Source of the DNA: Adiantum capillus-veneris
Lineage: Eukaryota > Streptophyta > Polypodiopsida > Polypodiales > Pteridaceae
DNA: 64,000 nt
Reading direction: 5' to 3'
NCBI GenBank assembly: GCA_014529385.2
Contig: CM043963.1
Coordinates: 71,440,412-71,504,411, forward strand
Position numbers and translations under genes: made by a program
Shown: positions 10,922 through 22,196 of the stretch, piece after piece
Numbering within the stretch: the stretch's first letter is position 1
Layout of the letters: the number at the start of each line of letters is the position of its first letter
The notes under the pieces: model-generated
What the model was told of the DNA's origin: nothing
Databases searched by the model: none
The model's input: the letters and a program-made list of their open reading frames with translations, nothing else

Positions 10922-12919
10922 CTAAGGTGTATAAGGCAATGTACATTGGTGTTTTATCCCACGACTAGCCAGAAATGCATTAAATTCATGAGACATATAC
11001 TCCCCCCCTCGATCGGAACGGAGGGTGCCCATAGTACATTTCATGACATTTTCAACCATAGCTAGAAATTGTTTGAAGCACATAAAAACTTCAGACTTCG
11101 CTTTAAGCGGAAATACCCATGCATGCCTGGAGTAATCATCAATGAACGTCACGAAGTATAGGTAATTGCCCAAGGACGGAGTTTGCATGGGCCCACAAAC
11201 ATTACTATGCACAAGCTGCAACCTGCATGTGGCCCAAACTGAACCATCCTTTGGAAACTTAGAACACTGCATCTTACCCAAAATATAGCCTTCACAAACA
11301 TGTTTGACAGGTGCTTCAAGAGGCGGCAAAGAAGCAACCATATCATATTTTTGCAAACGCAGCAAACTGGCAAAATTTGGATGACCAAAACGTGCATGCC
11401 AAAGTTTTGCATCTGAAATAGCCCTTGAATCTGCAACAGCATTTGAAAAATTTTGTCCACACTTGTCATACAAAGTGACCTTATACAGCCCACGGCACAA
11501 AAGGCCACATGCAACAATTTCATCACCAAAACTGAGATCATGAACTGTACATCTGTCATCCACAAATTTAACTACAAGTCCAAGTCTAGCAAGTGCGAAT
11601 ACAGACAAGAGATTCTTCTTGATCCCATGTACATAAAGTGCATCAATAGGTGTGAAAGAACTGCCATTAGTAGTAGTAAGCACAATCTTTCCAACTCCCT
11701 GAACTGGATAAGAGGCATTGTTGGCACAAGTGACTGAATTCCCATGATGGACAGACTCGAGAGAGGTAAAAAATTCACGATGTGAGGTAATGTGCTTTGT
11801 AGCACTACTATCGAAATACCACACATGTGAATCTACAGAAACTGACAAGCATGCATCATGGACAGCAGGATTGTAAGTGCACTCTGCGCTAAAAGCCCAT
11901 TCTGCATCAACATCAGCAACACGGTCTCCTTGCACAGAAGACTCAACAATGGCTGCATTTGTAGTGGAACCGGCATTTGCAGTGGAACCACCCTCTTTCT
12001 TGCTAGCCTCTTTGGCCTTCAACTTAGGACACGACTTGATCAAGTGATCATTGGCTTTACAATAATGGCAACGCATCTTCTTTTTGCGCTTATCACCAGA
12101 ATTGCCAAACGAAGTACTGCCAGCAGAAGCATTAGGAACATAATTTTTGCCACTCGCAGCAGAACCATAAGACGTGGCTGCATTACTGTTACCACCCTTA
12201 CTTTGAGAAGCAATAAAAGCTTGTTCAACTGCACGCTGCCTAGTCTTATTTTTTCTAAAAAGCGACTCTTGCAACAACAATGTGCATAATGCATAAAACT
12301 TGACAACTTCAGGATTTCCTTGGGTCATTAGTCTCCAAGGACTAGCAAAAGTCTGGTAGGAATCTGGTAAGGATTCAAGAACAGTCTGCACAAGGAAACT
12401 GTCTGAAATGACTTCACCTGCAAAAATAAGTTTCTCATTGATATCCTTGACACTAGCAAGGAAAGTGTCCATATCATCTTCCTCATGCATAATCTTCGAC
12501 TCCAGGTCTTTACGCAGCAAAGCAATTTTATCCTCATTGCGGCTTGCATAAAGACCTGGTAGAATATCCCAAGGCTGTTTTGCAGATTTTGCTGAACGGA
12601 TGTGAGGAACAATGGTGCGCTTCACAGACAACGTAATCAATGCATGAGCCTGCGCATCCTTTACATCCCAACGAGCTTGTTATGCCGTAGGCAAAACAAC
12701 TCTAACATCAATAATCCTTGCAGCAAGACCTGCAACATCCTCAACATCGCCTACATCCTCAGAACCAGGACGTACATCAATGCCCTGCACAATGTTCCAG
12801 ACGCCCTTTGACACAAGAACATGTTGCATCATATAAGCCCACATAGGGTAGTTGTCCCCATCCGACCTGTCCTCAGCAGCAAACATCTTGAACACATCTG
12901 TGTTGTTGTTGTCAGCCAT
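10922..12919 (-). pseudogene. Copia gag-protease-integrase, element C
   Basis: Gag starts at ATG 12919 (MADNNNTDVFKMFAAEDR). A single TAA near 12680 interrupts an otherwise continuous frame that runs to 10922. Domains in order: gag helices; CCHC knuckle CHYCKANDHLIKSC; protease with YFDSSATKHIT; GAG-pre-integrase LWHARFGHPNFASLL; integrase HSNVCGPMQ, FVTFIDDYSRHAW and LRSDRGGEYMS; and a premature TAG just before QNGAVERKNR. Key residues are altered: the protease D-S-G triad reads D-S-S, a zinc-binding Cys of the integrase reads Tyr (CEGY), and the first integrase Asp (usual HSDVCGP) reads Asn. The ORF is therefore likely inactive even without the stops. Confidence 0.85.
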
Positions 12920-13267
12920 GGTAAATGCTGCACCTGATGTGAAAACTGCCCGAAAATAGGAGAAACGGAGCGGGAACAACACGTGCTATATGGCACAAAC
13001 CGTAGAAGACTATAAGGCACCTGTTATGCAGAAAATGGCACTGACAGAAATTCTGCACAAAATGACAAAATTGTCTGTGCAGTACTGCCTGTAGTGGAAA
13101 CGGAGGCCGAAATGAGCCCAAATCAAAAATCCGAGCAGGCCGAGCTCTACAAGTTCTCCCGAAATATTTTTCGACCTGCGAACGCTCGCCAAAGCTCGTT
13201 GAAATCGGAGAAAGTGAGCAGGCGTGTACTGGAGCAGTTGGCGACTAAGCCCGGGAGGACGCACCTG

Positions 13268-13278
13268 CTCTGATACCA
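13268..13278 (-). promoter_or_regulatory. Primer-binding site of element C
   Basis: ctctgatacca on plus is tggtatcagag on minus, the complement of the plant initiator tRNA-Met 3' end used by many copia elements. It starts two bases inside the 5' LTR edge. Confidence 0.9.
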
Positions 13279-13280
13279 AT

Positions 13281-13504
13281 TGTTGGAATTAGGGTTGCAG
13301 AGAAACGCACACAGCTTGGAGAAGACGGAGGAAGCTCAAGGCACACAATAGAGAGTGTATTACTTAGTGTGCAATGGAAAGATAGATATCCCTAGAGTGA
13401 TGGGCGTATATACAATGCACGGGGGAAAAACCTCCTAAAGAGGGAAAAATGCCCGGCGGTCCTAGTGTGTTCACACACATCACTACCACATGTATATGGT
13501 AACA
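13281..13504 (-). repeat. 5' LTR of element C
   Basis: 224 bp, same ends as 8364-8590. It is adjacent to the primer-binding site and to the ggtca target copy at 13505-13509. Confidence 0.95.
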
Positions 13505-13509
13505 GGTCA

Positions 13510-14262
13510 AAGCTAGCTTAAGCCTTAAACATTTCCTAGAAATGCCAAATGAAAGGCCCTCCTATACACCATTCACTTCCTAATGTGGTAGACTTTTACA
13601 TGAAAATTGTGTATAAAAAGGGCAATGATAATGTTGTTGAACACATCATGTCGCATTGTGCATAGTATGAGTTTTATTGTGTTAAAAAGTACTCTGATTC
13701 AAAGAAAGGATTTAATCTTGATGATGCATCTCCATCTAGTTCATCGAAAATCTCTCTACCAAGTCCATTTTGGAATTTCTAAGTGGAGAATGGATTTCTT
13801 AAATGGAAAGGAAGATTTATGTTCCTTGTGCATGGGAACTAAGAGCAAACATTATTAAAAAAAAAATTAGACTCCATGGATTACCTCAATCCATAATTTT
13901 TGATAAGGATCAAAAGTTTATAGGACATTTTTTGTGGCAAGTATTTGCTAAGTTGACTATCAATTTAAATATGAGTAGCGTTCATTTCCTTTAGACACAT
14001 GGTCTGACAAAAAGGGTAAATCAAAATTTTAGAAGATATGTTAAGAGCCTATGTTTCTAATAGACAAACAGATTGGGAGACTTCCCTTGACAAGATTCTA
14101 GATTTACAACATTTGAAATGAATAATGGTATTCCCTCTAGCTCCAAGAAGGTTGAGTTCTTAGTCTAGTTGTCATACTATAGCAAGATTTCTTACCAAGA
14201 TACACTACATGCTAACTTTAGCCAAGAGATAAATTCCGAAATCACTTTAAAGGGCTAAAAGC
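13510..14262 (+). pseudogene. Ty3/gypsy integrase remnant
   Basis: The frame at 13803-13994 reads IIKKKIRLHGLPQSIIFDKD, then QKFIGHFLWQVF and LNMSSVHF, the region of the gypsy integrase catalytic core around the second Asp (usual HGLP.SIVSDRD.KF). After a stop, frame pieces continue with NQNFRRYVKS and NRLGDF, matching the segment where the catalytic Glu would lie. No LTR, RT or other domain is attached. It is an isolated dead fragment between elements C and B. Confidence 0.65.
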
Positions 14263-14529
14263 TATGCCGATTAGAAGAGATCTTTTAGGGCTTTTGAATA
14301 AGGGAACATTGTGTTTCTCCAAATTTCTTCATCATGTAACCTTAATCGTGATACAAAACAACCCCATCGCTTTGACCAATCACATGACATACACACATGA
14401 TAAGGCAAGCATGAATCAACATCGTACACTTCAACAGGCCCATACATGCCAATGTACACAAAAAAACACCATCCAAAAGTGAAGTTTCTCTGTACATGAC
14501 AAAAAGGAAAGTAGAGAGAGAAAGAGGCG

Positions 14530-14772
14530 ATGGATATGGAGTTTAGAGCTTTCTACCGTGATCCAAGAGTGATTCTCAATGGTCGAGAAGCTTCTTTGCT
14601 GCAAGAGAGTGGTGACAAGAGCTGTGTAGAGGTTTCCGTCATGAAGTTGATGGAGAGCGCATTCACTTCCATGAAAAGAGAAGAGAATAAAGTGGAGGGA
14701 GCAAAGAGAGATGGTTCTTCTTCTTCTTTCCGCAAAAGACAGAGAGCTTGTTATGGAGATGGTGATGGATAG
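14530..14772 (+). CDS. Small unrecognised ORF
   Basis: 80 codons from ATG 14530, ending TAG at 14770-14772. Charged, with a basic run (SFRKRQRACYG) near the C-terminus that could be nuclear-targeting. No domain recognised, no conserved neighbour, no support beyond being open, so it may be a chance frame or the first exon of something not visible here. Confidence 0.2.
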   Translation: MDMEFRAFYRDPRVILNGREASLLQESGDKSCVEVSVMKLMESAFTSMKREENKVEGAKRDGSSSSFRKRQRACYGDGDG

Positions 14773-15751
14773 TTTGCACCACCTCCATATAATAAGTACG
14801 TAGAGTTTCATTGATGTTTGTGTCTATACTAACCTTTGAATATGTACTCTAATGCTCCTTATATGAAAATTCTGCAAGTTGAAGTGACTCCCAAGCAAAA
14901 ACTGGGCACGATGTTTTTCTTGCTAAAAGCTAGGTTATTTTTGTGTAAAGCATCCCCCCTTTCTAAAACACAGATTTGCCTTGAAAAGTCAATTGTTGCC
15001 CCTACCATCCAATTTTTTGGTGTAGCCTAGTTAGTAAACATGAGATCTTGGTAACTAATGTGATCATAACTGAATTAAACCAACCCATGATGCCTTGACA
15101 TAATCATGACACTCATTGTATTGCCCCGACATATTTAAGGTGCCTCCTTTATAAAAATAATCCGGGTAAAAAATCCATTGTTAATTATGTCACCTGTGGT
15201 AAGTCTGCTCTGCACATAAATAGTGACTAGAAATACTATTTCTAGAGCTATATGACTTTATAAAGCGTGCTGCTTTTTAGAAGCATCTAAATGCACGAAA
15301 AGAAAAAAGAAAGTGTGAAAAGTCAAAAAAAGATTTTTTTCTAGAAGTGAAACACGGCTTCACCTGGTATACTTGAGCTAGGAAATGAACCTACTTTTCA
15401 CTAAAAAGCATAAAAAAGCACGAAAAGCACCCAAAAGGTGGATTTTTACAAAATTGAACCTTAGAACCTTAGCTTCTCTGGATGTAATAGAAGAAGGATT
15501 TGGCTTTGCTTTTCACAATGAAGCACTTAAATGCATAAAAAGCAAGAAAAACCAATTTTTCTGTGTGACCTAGTAGAAGCTGAAAATGACCTTCCTTTCC
15601 TCTTGAAAACATCACAACATTGCACACCAAACATTCTAGACCAAAAAAAAAGTAATTTGCCTTGAGAATCCATTTAAATTTCTTATTTTTAAAAGCGACA
15701 GAAAAATTAAAAATCTTACAAGACCTAAGTCTCTCTTTCATATTTGGTGTG
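14773..15751. other. Stretch without a gene; degenerate internal repeats
   Basis: AT-rich. Between about 15270 and 15600 a loose repeat recurs three times with a core like aagcacttaaatgcataaaaagc or aagcatctaaatgcacg, followed by a lysine-rich frame. It is too degenerate for a repeat-family call. No gene seen. Confidence 0.5.
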
Positions 15752-15756
15752 CTTGG

Positions 15757-15979
15757 TATTGGGATAAAGGCGGCATGTGCCTTGCCTCGAGGTCAAGTGT
15801 CCTTTGTTTGGCCACCCACTGACTTCACTAACCATTGACATTATTCTTTCTACATAAAAGAATAAGGGGTCTCACTCATTTAAAAGTGAGTACTCCACCC
15901 ATACACAATCTATCACTCTACGCTCACCGCATCGCGCATCGCACCGCACCCCACAGTTTTTGCATTGGTGTGCTCTTCA
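15757..15979 (+). repeat. 5' LTR of element B
   Basis: 223 bp, ending gtgtgctcttca. It shares ggataaaggcggcatgtgcc, cattattctttctacataaa and gtgagtactccaccca with the 3' copy. Confidence 0.9.
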
Positions 15980-15981
15980 AT

Positions 15982-15992
15982 TGGTATCAGAG
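15982..15992 (+). promoter_or_regulatory. Primer-binding site of element B
   Basis: tggtatcagag, two bases inside the LTR edge; complement of a tRNA-Met 3' end, as in element C. Confidence 0.9.
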
Positions 15993-17544
15993 TGCTAGGG
16001 GAGTGATGATGGAAACCTTCACATTTTTTCACGAAGAGAAGAGAAAAGGTAGAAACAAGATTTTTTGCATCTTGTTTTTTCCATATTCGGCTCCAAAACA
16101 CCATTTTTGGTATAACTTTGTCACGCAAAATCGGATGGATATGATCCAAGGTTTTTGCATGTTCCAAAACGTAATGGAAATGTGTAGTTTTTGAAATTTT
16201 ATTAAAAAATATAGCAAGTACAACAACTACAAGTTTTGTTCGGCATTTTTGAGCCGAAAAATGTTGTTTTTGGCCTATCTCTCACACTCGAACCTAGAAA
16301 TTATAAATGTTAAATTTTCTACAACAACCTGTAGTAATTTTTATGCCGCATAGATGCTTTGACAGTTAGACCCCTACACTGCAGAGTATTATGTAGTTTG
16401 TGTCTATAGATGTGTATGCGACACTGTGGTGCTATTTGAGAGATGATTTATCTTGAGTTTGTGTAATTAAGTGTTGATTTGGGATGTGGTTTTTGCATTG
16501 ATACACAACCTGATATGGTTTTGTGTGCATTGAGACTGTGTGGGATTTTTGAGAGCTATATGCGCGGTTTTGTGCAGTTTATGGTTATGTATGCCATATG
16601 TAGATACATGTGAGCTAGTTACATATCATAAATTGCAAATTCATAGGTGTAAGACTTTCAAATAGGTGGAGTTTTTCAGAGAGCTACTTATGAAAGAGTG
16701 AGCTCCCTTCTTGCTCCACTGTTATGCTCTTGGCTGCCGTATGCCTCATGTGGATTTGTGATTTGAGACAGTTTGTCTCTGACAAGTTTATGCGCTTTGT
16801 TCAACCCTTTCGCTTCTCTTCATTGTGTTTGGAGAGCTTTTAGTCAGTTGACTTGATATATGAAAACTTGTGGATGAGAGACCAAGTTTTTGTTTATGCG
16901 CATAGCCTAATTGGCTTCACAGGTTTAATATATGCCAGTTTCTGGTGAGATGTTTTGAGATTTTGCTCAAAGTATAGGGAAAACTCTATTGGATTTTCTT
17001 TTGGGCTCTCACCATAGTTTCTACGTATGTGCAGTCTACTCTCTGATGCTTTAGTGGTTGAGTGTGACTCCCACATTGGCAGTGATTGAGTTTTGACTCT
17101 CACTTCAATTGGCTTGGTCTCTTTCAAATACGGATTTAGTGTTCTTGTATCCACTCTCAAAAGAGTGAGTTATAGAGTATGTGCATTGTGGCTATAAATT
17201 ACAGGTTATCCATTGTTTTCGATCAATGGGTATTCAGATCGTCACAAGTTGTAGGTTCTATAGGTTTCTTTGGTAGAGCTACGTTGAAATACAGGTTTCA
17301 TATGCATTGATCATAGTTATGATTGTGTGGGGGTCGAGGTGATCTTCCACTTTGGCATCTTTGATGCGGTTTATGGTTGAGATTTTGCTTAGTTTACAAG
17401 GGAGAGTTTGAATGATTTCTCCTAGGATTTCTTGCCATACACCTTTTGATATATATGTGGATTTTGATTTCTTAACATCCATTTAGAAGGTACGTGTGAC
17501 GTTTTAGAGTCTACAAAGATGACTTGTGAGAGATGGAGGTCTCG

Positions 17545-18025
17545 TTCATGCCAATACTTGCATTGTTGGCATTGTGATCACACGGGGCACATTAGGCATT
17601 ATTGCTTTTGATGTATGAGACATCGGAAATGGTCTATGCGAGATGTAGAGATGGTTTTGACACATGCTAGAAAGGTGGCTCAATATGCCATTAATGGTGA
17701 TGCCATGTTTACCTCTAGCATTCCTCATGCTTACATGCCTGACACAAGTAACATTTCTTCCCGTTGGTTGCTAGATGAGAATGGAGTCTTCCACATCACA
17801 CCATGTCATGAGTCGTTTAATACCTTCTCTAGTGGGGGGCTTGGTTGTGTGCACTTGGCCGATGGTTCAACGTTTGAGAATTCAAGAGCAGGAGATGTAT
17901 GCTTGTCATTATCTAGTGGCGGTGCATCTTTTTTGCTAGGACATGTGAGTTATCTTCTTGAGATCGCACAAAGTTTGATCTCGATGAGACGGTTACCATA
18001 TTGTAGTTTTCATGTAGTGCTTTGA
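17545..18025 (+). pseudogene. Copia CCHC knuckle and protease remnant, element B
   Basis: A CCHC knuckle (CWHCDHTGHIRHYC, 17564-17605) is followed by a stop. A 136-codon frame from 17615 then contains SSRWLLDENGVFHITPCHES and GGLGCVHLADGSTFE, the copia protease fold. The catalytic D-S-G triad (expected LLDSGASFHITP) reads D-E-N here, so the protease is inactive. The usual start of GAG-pre-integrase (SLISMRRL) ends the frame and nothing downstream continues it. Confidence 0.75.
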
Positions 18026-18897
18026 GATAAGTGTTTCTAGATGCATCGTGGATTACTTGTGATTGCAAGAGGAGCTAGGTATGGCTTCTCAGCTTCATTG
18101 GATGTATATGAGGTTTGAGATGGCTTGGTCTTGATTGCACCATTGACATGTGGTATGCAAGATATGAGACATGTCTCATTCACGAGTGAGCTTTAGTATG
18201 CTCAGGAGACAAAGCATATAGCTATGTGGACATGTCAGTGAGCATTGCACAGGCAAAGGTGGAGTGGGATTGCTCTAGTGAGACACAACATGTATTGTTA
18301 GAGTCTGAGAAGATAGAGATAGAGCTGGTTTGCTCCCTAGAGACACAGGTAGAGATGATGGACATGGAGTTCTTTGATATTGTCATGCTAGAGGATGTTA
18401 GGACACATAGTTCCATCTATGGATGAGAGAGATGTAGCCATCCCATTGTCGATGATGATGACACATCCATATGTGATGAGTAGCCTTGATGATGCAGTGT
18501 ATGAAGATAGCACTGAGGAGGCTAGTACAGCCATGGTTGCATAGATTTTATCATCATTTGGATATCTCATGTACGACCTACTAGTGTCGAAGCTTGACCT
18601 AGCAAATGTAGTGGGAGCATTTGCAGCAGTAATTGTCAGTTGTCCGATGACTGACACTAGCATGATGCATTGTGGAGCTATGTGGACCATATAGAGATGC
18701 TTGCAAGATTTGCATGCAGGCTCTAGCATGGATTTGCATGCTCGTGTATCACTAGAGCCGATACAATTGCATGTAGATTGAGTGAATGATCCAGTGGTGG
18801 GCGTAGGCTGAGAGAGTCTCTCACCTATTTCTTGTACATACTATAGTTTAGCTAGTAGGACCCTCTTATCGACACATTCAACTTTAAGTGGAAGTAT

Positions 18898-19176
18898 GTT
18901 GGGGTAAAGGCGGCATGTGCCCTACCTCAAGGTTAAGTGGGACTATGTTGGGGTAAAGGTGGCATGTGCCTAGCCTCGAGGTTAGGCGTTCGATGTCCGG
19001 CCGCCCACTAACTTCACTGACCATTTACATTATTCTTTCTACATAAAGGAATAAAGGTTCTTACTCATTTAGTAGTGAGTACTCCACCCACACACAATCT
19101 AGCACTCTACACTCACTACATCACGCACCCACCAAGGCACCCACACCACACATCTTATGCATTGGCATGCTCTTCA
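18898..19176 (+). repeat. 3' LTR of element B with duplicated start
   Basis: The full LTR is 18949-19176. Just before it, 18898-18948 repeats the first ~33 LTR bases (tgttggggtaaaggcggcat...) followed by a second purine-rich tract (ttaagtgggacta). The element therefore has two PPT-plus-LTR starts in tandem. Confidence 0.85.
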
Positions 19177-19181
19177 CTTGG

Positions 19182-20078
19182 GTCAGTTGCTCATGAGTCA
19201 CTTGTATATTCGTGTACATTAGAATGGAACTTGGGTCTCTCTTTCCCAGTGGGTGCGCTTGGACTAGACGCTCATGAGTTGCCTATACATTGTGTACATT
19301 TGTGCATGATTGCCCATGGTTGCTCGTATCCATCTACTTGTTCACATAATAAGTTGAAGCATAGCATTGTGGAATCCTAAACACATACTTAAAATAACAC
19401 TTTTTTAATAAATGCAAAGGCAATTTAGCCTTATGTGCCATGTGGACGTGGCATGCTCTCACCATTGGACCATTGTGAGAGCATGGAAGTTTTGCCTCAA
19501 CAATTGAAGAATGTTTTGACAAATATGCATTGTAATTAATGACACTTGAGGGCATAAAATAAACATGCTTGTTTGATGCAAGTAAAAAAATTTACAATCC
19601 TAAAATATGGTGGAGAATAAATCAAGAATGGCAACATTATGTCAATGAAAACAAATTAAGATTAACAAAAACTCTCCTTGGACTAAGGAAATCCCTTCTT
19701 GGATTAATGCAACTCTTGAGTAAATAAGACCCCTTGTTGGATTAAGATAATTGCTCCTTATATTAATTGATTCCTTATTTGGATTAAGATAGTACTTTCA
19801 TCTTTGTGATCTTTGCAAGATGATCATGGATGCACGTCACTTAAAACAAGGATTAGCACTACTCCCATAGCAATTAACATATCATGAACTTCAATAAAGG
19901 TCATTTTTTACTAATAAAAAAAATCCTTTGGGGAGATTAGGATTCTTGTGAATTACCCATGGAACCTTTGAAGACTCCTTATTGTTGATACTCATCAAGG
20001 CTCCTCATTGTTGTTTCACACATAGTGAGAACATTTATTGATACTAATGTGATGCACCTAGCCATGGCATCTCCATAG
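19182..20078. other. Spacer between elements B and E
   Basis: No gene recognised; short frames only, AT-rich, no clear repeat. Confidence 0.6.
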
Positions 20079-20384
20079 TTGTTGTCATAAAATCTAATAT
20101 CTAACCAACTCAAATGATTTTCTCATATGAAACCGATCATTCAATGTGGGAGAATAAACGAGAACAAGGGTTAGAATATAGACATGTGCTTATGGATCTA
20201 TCTCAACACGGGTCCAAGGTTAAAGGGGTCCAAATGAGAGATTGTTTGTCAAAGAGCAAGGCTAGCTAATGGAGATTAAAGACCTTAGGGTTAGATTCAT
20301 TAAACCTCCAATGGTTAGTGTTAAAAGTCCTTTGACCTTAGGCAAGCTAGGGCTATGCTTGAGGTGGGAACCCAGCTCAAGCTT

Positions 20385-20550
20385 GAGGTGCTTGTCGTGC
20401 TTGCTGACTAAGGTGCTTGAGGTGCTTGTCGTGCTTGCTAACTAAGATGCTTGAGGTGCTTGTCGTGCTTGCTGACTAAGGTGCTTGAGGTGCTTGTCAT
20501 GCTTGTTGACTAAGGTGCTTGAGGTACTTGATGACTAAGGTGCTTAAGGG
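20385..20550. repeat. 34-bp minisatellite in the element E LTR
   Basis: About four or five copies of a unit built from gcttgaggtgcttgtcgtgc and ttgctgactaaggt, the last ones shortened. The 3' LTR carries a longer, more degenerate version at 27545-27790. Confidence 0.85.
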
Positions 20551-20960
20551 ATTCAAGGTGTTCCCAAAAGTCAACATGATCCCTACTCAAGGGGGGTGAT
20601 CCCTCATTGTAGGAGCATGAGAGAGAACATACACACGCCTCACACAAGGAAATCTTGGTCTAAAGAAGCAACAAGGACACTTGTCAAGTTTCTCTCTATG
20701 TTACTCTCATGGTATGCCTATTGGTTGGCCTCTCAAGGGGTCCAATGATAATATAGCTAATTTAATTAATTGTTTATGAATTTATCAAGCCTCTCTCTCA
20801 AAGGGGAAAGGGGGACACTTGTCCCAAGGCTAGCATGGTTGCTTGATATGCACTATGCATGTGATTGGCTAGGCTTGAAGGGGTCCAATGAGCTTTTACC
20901 TTGAGCTAGAAGAGGGGGTCAACCAAAGCAAGAAGGGAGCCTGCTTGCAGGGTATACTCT

Positions 20961-20963
<3 letters not shown>

Positions 20964-21050
<87 letters not shown>
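20964..21050. repeat. (CT)n(CA)n compound microsatellite
   Basis: CT units followed directly by about 28 CA units, within the 5' LTR. The 3' LTR has only a CA array (28199-28247) at the matching place. Confidence 0.95.
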
Positions 21051-21051
<1 letters not shown>

Positions 21052-21792
21052 TGTGTGAGGTGCAAAGTGCAAGAGCTCCATCTCCTTCTCCAAGCTTGTT
21101 GAGAAGTTAAGAGCCTACACCAACACTCTTGGCTATAGAATCATGAGGAAACCTAGCATTATCACACAATGATTAAGAGTCAAAATATGCCAATTTGAGT
21201 ACTTCGTTCTATTTTCCAATCCAACTAAGGGCCATGCTCCAATGCTTAAGCTTGCCATCTTCATTATTATGCTATTATGCTATGCTATGCAAGAAGAGTG
21301 ATGATAAGTGACAAACTATCTCTTTCTTGCATGCTACTTCTTCTTCCTCTTCCCTACCCTCATTCCCCGCTAGCTCTCTCCACCTTCGAAGTTATTTGAG
21401 GCCTTGGGACTGAGACCGAGGATGGTTAATGTTTTTACAAGATTATGTTATGCTCGCGATGCATGAAGCTTTCCATCTTCATTGCATCACCTAGGTCACA
21501 AGGAACACAAAGATTGTATTGTACCAAGTCTCTCTTGATGGGAGAATCTATAATACAAAAGCTTGTTGGAGGGGGGACCGGCTCCACATAAATTTGTCCT
21601 CAACTGTTGTCAAGTTCTCTAACTCTCTCTCTTGCAAAAGCATTGTTCATGCCAAGTTAATTAAGTATAATGGTTATGTTTCTACCCGTAATTAAGTTCA
21701 CCCTCTATGTTCTCAAAGTAGTCTCATGAAAATGCTCACTCTAATTGTCTTAATTTCGCTATTCTCAAAGTTCTTAGGCCAGTTCTATTACA

Positions 21793-21805
21793 TTGGTACC
21801 AAAGC
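21793..21805 (+). promoter_or_regulatory. Primer-binding site of element E
   Basis: ttggtaccaaagc directly follows the LTR end; close to the tRNA-Met complement tggtatcagagc, with substitutions. Confidence 0.65.
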
Positions 21806-22196
21806 TATTAGTTTCGCTTTTCTTACTTAAGAATAGAAGTCCTTAAGTTGTCCATGAAAGGTTGGACCTGTTCATTGCAATAGGGTAAGTGGGACATGGA
21901 TCTATTATCTTGGTTGAGGAATTAGTTCGAGGTACTCCGTTGGGAACTATAGTCTTAATAATGGAGTCTCTCGGGGCTTGTCTTTGGCTTAACCATTATT
22001 GAGCTACGAGCAAGCTAAACAAGAACCATAATCAACCGAGTACTGTTAGACCCTCTCCACTAGTCTTTGCAATCACCGGACTCTAAACCATGAGTGTGGC
22101 TGTTTGAGAACTATTTTGCAAAGGTAAAGAAGAGTTGCGACTAAGGTTTTTGAGGGTACCAAATAACAAAGTAATCTATACATAAGTTTAATTAGC

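Larger units (their letters stand above)
8364..13504 (-). mobile_element. Full-length Ty1/copia retrotransposon (element C)
   Basis: A 5,141-bp element with both LTRs, PBS, polypurine tract and gag-protease-integrase-RT-RNase H in the copia order on the minus strand. A perfect 5-bp target duplication, ggtca, flanks it (8359-8363 and 13505-13509), which fixes the ends. The LTRs differ by only a handful of substitutions and short indels by eye, so the insertion is fairly recent. The coding region is broken by at least three stops and two frameshifts, so it cannot make its own proteins now. Element D (3097-4758) is an older relative on the plus strand. Confidence 0.95.
15757..19176 (+). mobile_element. 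Internally deleted Ty1/copia element B
   Basis: 3,420-bp element with two LTRs, PBS and a perfect 5-bp target duplication cttgg (15752-15756 and 19177-19181). Inside are only a CCHC knuckle and a protease-like stretch (17545-18025). Integrase, RT and RNase H are absent, so it is a non-autonomous deletion derivative that would need proteins from a relative. The 5' LTR now starts ta instead of tg, a likely point mutation. Element A (2370-2860) is a fragment of the same family. Confidence 0.9.
20083..21792 (+). repeat. 5' LTR of element E
   Basis: 1,710 bp. It contains a minisatellite of about 34-bp units (20385-20550) and a compound (CT)n(CA)n array (20964-21050). Confidence 0.9.
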
